Assembly (NCBI GenBank): GCA_002694945.1
Contig: NZNP01000121.1
Coordinates: 26,257-33,224, forward strand
Reading direction: 5' to 3'
Length of the DNA stretch: 6,968 bases
Origin: Gammaproteobacteria bacterium
GTDB taxonomy: Bacteria; Pseudomonadota; Gammaproteobacteria; Pseudomonadales; Azotimanducaceae
Part shown: piece after piece, positions 1-5,511 of the stretch
Layout: each line of letters starts with the position of its first letter
Numbering within the stretch: position 1 is the stretch's first letter
Program-made: the position numbers and the translations under genes
The notes under the pieces: generated by a model
The model's input: only the letters and a program-made list of their open reading frames with translations
Databases searched by the model: none
Told to the model about the DNA's origin: nothing

Positions 1-464
1 ACCTCGACAATCTCATCTTCACTACCCAGGATGACCAGAGAGGACACTGTTGGTACGTCGAAGTTTTCTAGCATTTGCACGGGAGGAGCGACTAAGACAA
101 TAGCCTCGGGAGACAACCTTTGGTGTACCTTTAAACACATAACGGCACCAAACGAATATCCAGCAAGCACAATATGACTAGCGCCTTGAGATTGCAGAAA
201 TGCAACTGCTGCCCTTACATCATCAATCTCTCCTTCGCCCTGGTCGTGATCCCCGATAGAATTCCCCACTCCGCGAAAATTGAAACGCAGTGTTGAGCAG
301 CCACTGGCAATAAACCCATTGTGCATCGCATTCAAGACGCCATCGTGCATCGTTCCACCATAGAGCGGGTGCGGATGACACAAGACCGCTCCCCAATCAG
401 ACTCTCGGGTTTCCAAAAGTCCCTCTAAAATCCCCGCGGGCCCTTTAAAAGTAAGGTGTGTCAA
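1..464 (-). CDS. Alpha/beta hydrolase, COG2945-like (C-terminal part outside window)
   Basis: The reading frame is open from 464 to the left edge (154 codons seen), so the C-terminus is missing. The translation carries the pattern of small alpha/beta hydrolases of the COG2945 type: HPHPLYGGTMHD at residues 30-41, which probably forms the oxyanion loop, RFNFRGVGNSIG at 60-71, the nucleophile elbow GYSFGA at 102-107 with Ser104 as likely nucleophile, and GSEDEIV at 147-153 with Asp150 as likely catalytic acid. The catalytic His would lie beyond the window. The start is taken as TTG at 464-462 because AGGAG sits six bases upstream on the minus strand and the protein then begins with the usual short strand before HPHP. 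There is no signal peptide, so the enzyme should be cytoplasmic. Its substrate cannot be told; family members are probable esterases or acyl hydrolases. It is divergent from fxsA across 90 bases. Confidence 0.85.
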   Translation of the reverse strand, partial: MTHLTFKGPAGILEGLLETRESDWGAVLCHPHPLYGGTMHDGVLNAMHNGFIASGCSTLRFNFRGVGNSIGDHDQGEGEIDDVRAAVAFLQSQGASHIVLAGYSFGAVMCLKVHQRLSPEAIVLVAPPVQMLENFDVPTVSSLVILGSEDEIVE

Positions 465-554
465 GATTATCTCCTGTCGTTGGAACGCTAATCTAACACA
501 TGGCTATACAGACTCTGTTATCCTCTCTCTCGGTTATTCCTTATCATCATTGTT
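465..554. promoter_or_regulatory. Divergent intergenic region between hydrolase and fxsA
   Basis: These 90 bases must carry start signals for both flanking genes unless either is read from further away. On the plus strand TTGGAA (480-485) and TATACA (505-510) resemble a sigma-70 promoter, but the 19-base spacer is longer than ideal. On the minus strand AGGAG, just left of 477, is a clear ribosome binding site for the hydrolase; I see no strong -35/-10 pair for that direction. No good purine-rich ribosome site precedes the fxsA start. Confidence 0.3.
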
Positions 555-1043
555 TTGAAGACCACAACTTTAATATTTTTCCTCGTGCCACTCCTTGAAA
601 TGGTAATTCTTATCGAGATTGGTGGGCTTATAGGAGTACTGCCAACCGTTGGATTGGTCGTTTTGACAGCCGTAGCCGGCATCTGGCTGTTGCGATTAGA
701 AGGCTTGGCGACCCTCCGTCGAGTTCAAAATAGGCTCGCTCGGGGCGAGACACCGGAAAGAGAACTGCTTGAAGGCGTCATGCTAATATTCGGTGGTGCT
801 CTCCTCCTTACACCCGGCTTCGCAACAGATGCGGCTGGATTCATCTGCCTGATACCAGGACTACGCAGACCGCTGGCAAAACGGATTCTCAGCAATTTCC
901 ATTTTGCCTCAATACGTATGCCGAACAGCGGAGTCGCTCCAGGCGGCCATACTATTGATGGAGAATTTCAACGCGAAGAGGGGCAAAGTAAGCATAGAGA
1001 AATCGATCATCATGATCGACCAATGCGAAACAAGAAACTCTAG
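555..1043 (+). CDS. fxsA: FxsA family cytoplasmic-membrane protein
   Basis: This is a 162-residue protein with the FxsA layout (E. coli FxsA is of similar length). A first hydrophobic segment is at residues 4-22, with the family's 'PLLE' pattern at 12-15. A second is at about 25-46, followed by a basic amphipathic stretch. A third hydrophobic region at about 73-101 contains the hallmark GGALLLTPGFATD (80-92). The tail from about 115 is hydrophilic and rich in His, Asp, Arg and Lys, and looks disordered. The family is known for suppressing F-plasmid exclusion of phage T7 when overproduced in E. coli; its normal job is not known. The start is TTG at 555: the first ATG (600) would remove most of the first membrane segment. 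No clear Shine-Dalgarno is visible. The stop codon overlaps that of the convergent acyl-CoA dehydrogenase. The usual groES-groEL neighbour of enteric fxsA is absent. Confidence 0.88.
   Translation: MKTTTLIFFLVPLLEMVILIEIGGLIGVLPTVGLVVLTAVAGIWLLRLEGLATLRRVQNRLARGETPERELLEGVMLIFGGALLLTPGFATDAAGFICLIPGLRRPLAKRILSNFHFASIRMPNSGVAPGGHTIDGEFQREEGQSKHREIDHHDRPMRNKKL
1003..1019 (-). terminator. Candidate terminator hairpin of the acyl-CoA dehydrogenase gene, inside fxsA
   Basis: This is a 17-base near-perfect palindrome with arms TCGATCAT and ATGATCGA around a single central base. As minus-strand RNA it can fold into a 7-bp stem with a 3-base loop, followed by the pyrimidine run TTTCTCT. It begins 20 bases after the dehydrogenase stop codon, where a terminator is expected. 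The stem is short, with only three G-C pairs, and the U tract is impure, so intrinsic termination may be weak. It lies within the tail-encoding part of fxsA. Confidence 0.35.
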
Positions 1044-2203
1044 CCCAATCCCAGTACCTGTCTTGCGATAATGTTTCGCTGAATTTCACTCGTACCGCCA
1101 GCAATAGTGAAGCCACGGTGATGGAACATGCCACTGGCTGCCATATCAGTGCAGGCGGGTCCAATAGGTTCTTCCTGTCGTGCAACGGAATCTAAAGGAA
1201 GGCCATAGTAACCAGCAATTTCGAAGAGAACATGATCCATATCCTGAACCAACTGACTCCCTTTCAATTTCAACATTGAAGGCTCCGCTCCAATCGGGAG
1301 GCCCTCATCAAATCGTGACAGGAATCTGAGCGCTGTTTTATCCAGCGCCTCAAGTCTGATTCTTAGCTCAGCGATCTTATTCGAAAATGTATCTAATTGA
1401 ATATCGTCCAACGCCTCCAGGACGTTAGAGAGAATGCGACGATTTTCAGCAACACGGGAGACTAGCAGTCGTTCATTGCCGAGCAGGTTTTTGGCAACTG
1501 TCCACCCCTCGTTCTCTTCGCCGAGTCTGTTCTCCCGAGGAACTCTAACTTGATCAAAAAAGACCTGATTCCAAAGTCGTTTGCCATTAAAAGCTAACAA
1601 CGGCTTCACCACTATACCCGGAGCATCCATCTTAGCCAGAAGAAAGGAGATACCAAGTTGCGACTTAGCATCTGGGTCGGTTCGAACAAGCAGGAAAATA
1701 TGATCTGCTCGTTCTGCTGCCGAAGTCCAAATTTTACTTCCACTAATAACATAATCATCGCCATCCACTATCGCACGCGTCTGAACGGTCGCAAGATCCG
1801 AACCTGCCTGTGGTTCAGAATAACCCTGGCACCAAGATATATCGGCATTAAGAATTTTTGGTAGGTATTCGGCCTGCTGCTCTGAAGTTCCATATTTGAT
1901 AATTGCTGGCCCAACCATGGAGAAGCCAAAGCCCTGTAACTCTGGAGCGTGGTGGAGCTTCATCTCAACATCAAAAATATGCCGCCTAACCATTGACCAA
2001 CCAGTGCCCCCAAATTCCAAAGGCCAATTGGGTGCCGCCCATCCCCTCGCGTTGAGCTTACGTGTCCAAATCGCCTGTTCTGCTATGCTCACCGGATAGC
2101 CCAGACGAACCTTTTCCGCTAACTCAGGATCGAGGTTATCTCGCAAGAAAGTCCGAACTTCGTTAATAAATTTTTTATCGTCAGCTCTTAGCTCAAGTTT
2201 CAA
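1040..2203 (-). CDS. Acyl-CoA dehydrogenase family protein (FAD)
   Basis: A 387-residue acyl-CoA dehydrogenase, normal length for the family. The helical N-terminal domain includes GWAAPNWPLEFGGTGWS (54-70). The middle beta domain has the FAD/acyl-CoA signature YSEPQAGSD (128-136) and KIWTS (157-161). The C-terminal helical domain ends in RGFTIAGGTSEIQRN and the ARQVLGLG tail. The enzyme should oxidise an acyl-CoA to the 2,3-enoyl-CoA and pass electrons to ETF; chain length or ring substrate cannot be read. The Glu used by medium-chain enzymes just before 'GTS' is Gly here; Glu244 in GNERLL matches the helix-G base of isovaleryl- and long-chain enzymes. The start is TTG at 2203-2201, with AGGAGG nine bases upstream; a GTG at 2275 would add 24 residues unlike the family and lacks a good ribosome site. 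The gene is alone on its strand, and no partner ACAD subunit is seen. Confidence 0.92.
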   Translation of the reverse strand: MKLELRADDKKFINEVRTFLRDNLDPELAEKVRLGYPVSIAEQAIWTRKLNARGWAAPNWPLEFGGTGWSMVRRHIFDVEMKLHHAPELQGFGFSMVGPAIIKYGTSEQQAEYLPKILNADISWCQGYSEPQAGSDLATVQTRAIVDGDDYVISGSKIWTSAAERADHIFLLVRTDPDAKSQLGISFLLAKMDAPGIVVKPLLAFNGKRLWNQVFFDQVRVPRENRLGEENEGWTVAKNLLGNERLLVSRVAENRRILSNVLEALDDIQLDTFSNKIAELRIRLEALDKTALRFLSRFDEGLPIGAEPSMLKLKGSQLVQDMDHVLFEIAGYYGLPLDSVARQEEPIGPACTDMAASGMFHHRGFTIAGGTSEIQRNIIARQVLGLG

Positions 2204-2212
2204 AACCCCACC

Positions 2213-2218
2213 CCTCCT
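2213..2218 (-). promoter_or_regulatory. Ribosome binding site that decides the dehydrogenase start
   Basis: The minus strand reads AGGAGG here, a perfect Shine-Dalgarno core, nine bases before TTG at 2203. It supports translation from that TTG rather than from the upstream in-frame GTG at 2275. It is the best ribosome site in the window. Confidence 0.7.
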
Positions 2219-2226
2219 CTGATGCA

Positions 2227-2240
2227 AAACAATATTGTTT
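2227..2240. repeat. Perfect 14-bp palindrome AAACAATATTGTTT
   Basis: All 14 bases are self-complementary and the symmetry stops at the next base on each side. It is AT-rich, lies 23-37 bases upstream of the dehydrogenase TTG, and overlaps the candidate -10. I see no second copy elsewhere in the window. Confidence 0.85.
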
Positions 2241-2261
2241 GTCGGACTTTTTTTCTCACAA
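2227..2261 (-). promoter_or_regulatory. Candidate sigma-70 promoter of the acyl-CoA dehydrogenase with overlapping operator
   Basis: On the minus strand TTGTGA (2261-2256) and AACAAT (2239-2234) are 16 bases apart, each matching four of six consensus positions. Transcription would start near 2227, giving a leader of about 24 bases that holds AGGAGG. The -10 lies inside the perfect 14-base palindrome AAACAATATTGTTT (2227-2240). A dimeric repressor bound there would block the promoter. Many catabolic acyl-CoA dehydrogenase genes are controlled by TetR-type repressors, but no regulator gene is in the window, so the operator role is inferred from symmetry and position alone. Confidence 0.4.
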
Positions 2262-2271
2262 CAGAGTCCGA
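2242..2271. repeat. Inverted repeat TCGGACT / AGTCCGA, 16-base spacer
   Basis: The left arm is 2242-2248 and the right arm 2265-2271, seven matched pairs. It encloses the candidate -35 (2256-2261) of the dehydrogenase promoter. It could be a protein-binding site with spaced half-sites, or a hairpin if transcribed. The right arm is shared with a second inverted repeat at 2262-2284, so the two folds exclude each other. Confidence 0.7.
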
Positions 2272-2284
2272 TCACTCGACTCTG
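2262..2284. repeat. Inverted repeat CAGAGTC / GACTCTG, 9-base spacer
   Basis: The arms are 2262-2268 and 2278-2284, seven perfect pairs around nine bases, a layout typical of either a dimer-binding operator or a small hairpin. It overlaps the right arm of the 2242-2271 repeat and lies between the two divergent genes, upstream of both. A weak plus-strand promoter for the lipoprotein gene (TCGACT 2276-2281, 17-base spacer, TAGCAT 2299-2304) would run through it. Confidence 0.65.
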
Positions 2285-2334
2285 ACGCCAGATGAGGATA
2301 GCATCGCCAGTTCATTACTTAACAGTATATTCCT

Positions 2335-3645
2335 ATGACGCTTTGGCGACTTATTGCAACGCTGATCGTCAGTCTTGCAATCGCAGGCTGCGGTTCAGAC
2401 TCCGGCTTCAATGAAGAGACCGATTTCTTAAGAAAAGAGGGCGCAGTCCAGTTCGTCAATATGATGTCCGACAGCCCTGAACTCACCATGATACACGGGT
2501 TGCAAAATCAAACTATCCGATTTCCCTTCACCTCTGGAGGAGAGGTGCGATTCGAGGATCGCTACGACTGGCGTCTCGCATATCGAGACAGCAACCTCGA
2601 GGAAATCACTGTAGCGCAAGGCGAAAATCAACAAATTCTTGAGGACAGATTATCAACCTTCTTATTCATGGGTTCACTAACCACGCCCAAAATTGAAATT
2701 GTAGAGGTAGCTTTGCCGCCCTTCGCTGACAGAACAGAGGGTGCAGCGGTAATCTGGTTTGCTGCAAATTTGACCTCAGTTTCGATGGTCGATCTATATC
2801 TACTTGATTCAGAAAGCTCTCTCAACAGCACAACACCAATTGCCTCACTTGACTCACAGGGTTTCACCAACGAAATAACCGTAGATTCAGGTGACGGTAT
2901 CCGATTAATTGTTACCGTAGCAGGGAGTCTAGAGGTTCTTTTTGAATCCGGCCCAATTTCGTTGTCTGACCGAAACGTCGACTTATTCGCATTAGTCGAT
3001 GATTTCGGGCCAGACAGCCTAAATCATGTTGATGTTATTTGGAGCAGTTCAGCAAACGGCAGTATCATGCCGGATTTTTCGCAGGCGACTCTTATTAGAA
3101 ACAGTAACTTCGCTTCATCTAACGAACTACTTGTGACAATTTCCGACACCACTTTTTCAAGCTCAAGTAGAGGGGATCGAAGCGATTATGCCGAGACCAA
3201 TCCTGGCGAGCAGACCATAACAGTTAGTCGCGGAGAAGATAACCTCTTCGACGATACAGCAAACTTATTTGCCGGTGGTTATCACAGCTTTTTAATTTTC
3301 GATGGGCCAGATACAGAGACACCTCTTACACCTTTTCTTGTTAGAGATGAGTTCCGCAGCATTACAGATCGAGTGTACTTCCAGTTTATCAATGGTAGTG
3401 ATGAAGCTATAGATTTTTATGCCTTAATCAATGGCCAGGATACTGACGATACTGCGCCTGTACTGAACGATGCTCAGGCGCTGGCATCGGGAATAACCGA
3501 GGTACCTTCCGGCGATACACGTTTTGTCGTTCAGACTTCAGACAATTCCGAAACACTTGAGTCTGTTCAGGTAGTCCTTCAAGAAGGTATCACCTACACT
3601 GCTGTCTATGAAGCCAGGTCAGGATTACAGATATTCGAGGACTAA
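2335..3645 (+). CDS. Outer-membrane or periplasmic lipoprotein of DUF4397-like repeats
   Basis: This 436-residue protein has a lipoprotein signal: Arg5, hydrophobic core 6-16, and lipobox IAGC with the lipidated cysteine at residue 19. Residue +2 is Gly, not Asp, which in enteric rules favours sorting to the outer membrane. The mature part is acidic, rich in Ser, Thr, Asp and beta-strand patterns, and has no enzyme motif. I can make out about four related units near 37-124, 137-223, 251-338 and 346-434. They begin with strands such as AVQFVN, AVIWFAAN, ATLIRNSN and VYFQFINGS, then a short 'DLYLL' or 'DFYALI'-type strand. The first and last resemble DUF4397, a beta-sandwich domain of unknown function in cell-surface proteins. 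No ribosome site is evident before ATG 2335, but the lipobox fixes the N-terminus. It is divergent from the dehydrogenase; function is unknown. Confidence 0.8.
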   Translation: MTLWRLIATLIVSLAIAGCGSDSGFNEETDFLRKEGAVQFVNMMSDSPELTMIHGLQNQTIRFPFTSGGEVRFEDRYDWRLAYRDSNLEEITVAQGENQQILEDRLSTFLFMGSLTTPKIEIVEVALPPFADRTEGAAVIWFAANLTSVSMVDLYLLDSESSLNSTTPIASLDSQGFTNEITVDSGDGIRLIVTVAGSLEVLFESGPISLSDRNVDLFALVDDFGPDSLNHVDVIWSSSANGSIMPDFSQATLIRNSNFASSNELLVTISDTTFSSSSRGDRSDYAETNPGEQTITVSRGEDNLFDDTANLFAGGYHSFLIFDGPDTETPLTPFLVRDEFRSITDRVYFQFINGSDEAIDFYALINGQDTDDTAPVLNDAQALASGITEVPSGDTRFVVQTSDNSETLESVQVVLQEGITYTAVYEARSGLQIFED

Positions 3646-4111
3646 TCGAAATAGACTGAATGGCTTGCTAGGAAGTTTTTGAAATCACTTTTTTCTTTTC
3701 AACCAAACATTAGACTTAAGAGATGTTCGAATTATTTTAACGTCTCATCTGACCAGTAGTAGCTTCACGGTGGCAGGAGATTCTGGCCAACCTGAAAATG
3801 AGATTTCAAACGATACTCTTCATTCATCTCTCTCAATAGTGTCATCAAGAATCTATTTGTCTAAATTACGACACACCGTAGCGGCAAAGCATTACAATTT
3901 TTTTGGTCTGTCGCGGTGTTCTATTGTTTTGTTCACCGATTGATAGTAAGACAGCCACAAAGAACAAAGCGCGATAAACTAGAGCTCCTCTGCCAAAAGA
4001 AGCACATTTAATTTCTACGTTGTGTGACAGTAGTATCGGTAATTCAAATCAAGTTAATCAATCACGAACGTAATTGCTTTTGAATCATCCCAAGCTAAAT
4101 TTAAACGATTT
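3646..4111. other. 466-base intergenic stretch without a credible gene
   Basis: I read both strands and found only very short frames: 13 codons on the plus strand from 3799, and 24 codons on the minus strand ending near 3940. None has a ribosome site or a recognisable product. It is more AT-rich than its neighbours. A T7 run at 3898-3904 follows a poor stem near 3879-3895. ACACCG (3873-3878) and CGGTGT (3914-3919) are inverted copies around that run. No LexA box is visible before dinF. The region may hold the end of the lipoprotein transcript, the dinF promoter, and possibly a small RNA, but nothing in it is strong. Confidence 0.5.
4074..4101 (+). promoter_or_regulatory. Weak candidate promoter for dinF
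   Basis: TTGCTT (4074-4079) and TAAATT (4096-4101) are separated by 16 bases. The -35 matches three of six positions and the -10 four of six. Transcription would begin only a few bases before ATG 4112, giving a nearly leaderless message. That agrees with the absence of any Shine-Dalgarno there, but the match is weak. Confidence 0.25.
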
Positions 4112-5449
4112 ATGAAAGACACCTCACCATACGAGGTTGATCGTCGGCGAGTCCTTGTACTTGCTTGGCCCATCATTCTTTCCAATCTATCTACTCCATT
4201 ACTAGGTCTAGTGGACACAGCAGTTATTGGAAACCAGGGCAACGCCGCCTTGATTGGCGCCGTAGCGATTGGCGCCATGATCTTCAGCTTTCTTTTTTGG
4301 GGATTTGGATTCTTGCGGATGGGTACAACAGGCTTAATCGCCCAAGCCAGAGGGTCCAACGACGAAAAAGAAGTTAAAGCAACGCTTTATCGCTCACTAC
4401 TTATTGCCGGGCTTATCGGCGTAATATTGATCACCATACAAGTGCCGATACGGATGCTGGCTTTTCAACTCACAGACGGGAGCCACGCTGTCGAGTCAGC
4501 AGCTAAAGCGTACTTTGATGTTCGAATCTGGGCCGCCCCTGCTAGCCTAATTCACATGGTTGCACTTGGCTACCTACTGGCCCAACAACGGACGACCGCG
4601 ATACTCTGGCTGCAACTACTACTAAACGGGACAAACATAGCGCTCGATATACTGTTCGTTGTTGTTTTGCAATGGGGTGTTATTGGCGTCGCTGCCGCTA
4701 CAGCTATAGCAGAAATAGTAGCTGCCATTGCTGGCGTCTTTCTAGTCCATCGACATATTAAAGCTTTTTACAACAACACGGCCGTATCTCTTTCGACCGT
4801 CTTTGCATTAGATGCGCTAAGAAGAACCTTCGCCGTCAATCGCGATATCATGATCAGAACGCTTACCCTGATCTTTGCACTAGCCTGGTTTACCAACGAA
4901 GGCGCGCAGCGTGGCGACGTGTTACTTGCCTGTAATGCTATCCTCATGCAATTCGTTTCCTTTTCTGCTTTTTTCCTTGACGGCTATGCTCTAGCTGCAG
5001 AGAGCCTCACAGGACAAGCAGTTGGCAAAAAGGAACCTCGCCTACTAGACCAAACCCTTCACCATATCAGCGAAATCGGCTTAGCCACCGCCGCTCTACT
5101 AAGTGTCGTCATTTTCTTGCTAGGTCCTTCATGTATTGACCTGCTAACAAACTCGGTAGAGGTTCGAGAAAGCTCAAAAATCTATCTACCGTGGGTAGTG
5201 ATTATGCCAATAGCCTCTGTCTGGTGCTTTTTGTTAGACGGTGTTTTCATTGGTTCCACCTGCACCCGCCAAATGCGAAACGCTATGATCCTATCATTAG
5301 CCATATACTTGGCTGCTTTCTATCTGTTGGCACCCCTTTGGGATAATCATGGCCTATGGCTATCCCTAATGATTTACTACATCGCAAGGGCTCTGACGCT
5401 GTTGTTCTACTTGAAGAATGTTAGAAACCTGACGGTAATGAGAGGCTGA
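4112..5449 (+). CDS. dinF: DinF-like MATE family efflux transporter
   Basis: A 445-residue polytopic inner-membrane protein, the normal MATE length, with about twelve hydrophobic segments in two halves. Signatures shared with E. coli DinF are dense: PLLGLVDTAVIG (29-40), FLRMGTTGL.AQA (67-79), AAPASL (141-146), VNRDIMIRTL (242-251), LDGYALAAE with GQAVG (289-305), WCFLLDGVFIGST (371-383) and QMRN (387-390). Asp35 in the first helix matches the acid implicated in cation coupling in MATE proteins. DinF-type proteins are proton- or sodium-coupled exporters linked in E. coli to oxidative and bile-salt stress; the cargo here is unknown. ATG 4112 gives the usual short cytoplasmic lead before helix 1, though no ribosome site is visible. 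It is not next to lexA, and I see no SOS box upstream. The oxidoreductase follows on the same strand after 62 bases. Confidence 0.92.
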   Translation: MKDTSPYEVDRRRVLVLAWPIILSNLSTPLLGLVDTAVIGNQGNAALIGAVAIGAMIFSFLFWGFGFLRMGTTGLIAQARGSNDEKEVKATLYRSLLIAGLIGVILITIQVPIRMLAFQLTDGSHAVESAAKAYFDVRIWAAPASLIHMVALGYLLAQQRTTAILWLQLLLNGTNIALDILFVVVLQWGVIGVAAATAIAEIVAAIAGVFLVHRHIKAFYNNTAVSLSTVFALDALRRTFAVNRDIMIRTLTLIFALAWFTNEGAQRGDVLLACNAILMQFVSFSAFFLDGYALAAESLTGQAVGKKEPRLLDQTLHHISEIGLATAALLSVVIFLLGPSCIDLLTNSVEVRESSKIYLPWVVIMPIASVWCFLLDGVFIGSTCTRQMRNAMILSLAIYLAAFYLLAPLWDNHGLWLSLMIYYIARALTLLFYLKNVRNLTVMRG

Positions 5450-5492
5450 TTGCCACTGGCTATATTTACGACATAAACTTCGCACATATAAA
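5450..5492 (+). promoter_or_regulatory. Candidate promoter in the dinF-oxidoreductase gap
   Basis: Two overlapping options exist. TTGCCA (5450-5455, five of six) pairs with TAAACT (5474-5479, four of six) at 18 bases. Alternatively TTTACG (5465-5470) pairs with TATAAA (5487-5492, five of six) at 16 bases. No terminator hairpin is seen in the gap, so read-through from dinF is also possible. Confidence 0.35.
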
Positions 5493-5511
5493 TTTGGTAT
5501 TGGATGGAAGC

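Noticed and set aside
1085..1111. TTCACT / AGTGAA inverted repeat as an fxsA terminator on the plus strand.
   Set aside because: Only six A-T-rich pairs around a 15-base loop, and no T run after it.
2204..2275. Longer dehydrogenase starting at GTG 2275.
   Set aside because: The extra 24 residues do not look like an ACAD N-terminus, no good ribosome site precedes the GTG, and AGGAGG serves the TTG at 2203.
3634..3650. TTCGA / TCGAA inverted repeat across the lipoprotein stop codon.
   Set aside because: Five pairs with a seven-base loop and no T run directly after; too weak to call a terminator.
3860..3975. Small minus-strand frame of about 24 codons with 'FVLCGCL', resembling a lipoprotein leader.
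   Set aside because: It has no ribosome site, no charged-then-hydrophobic signal layout, and is too short to tell from chance.
3646..4111. SOS (LexA) box before dinF, expected by analogy with E. coli.
   Set aside because: No CTGT-N8-ACAG site is present. The CTGT near 3907-3910 and the ACAG at 4027-4030 lack partners at the right distance.
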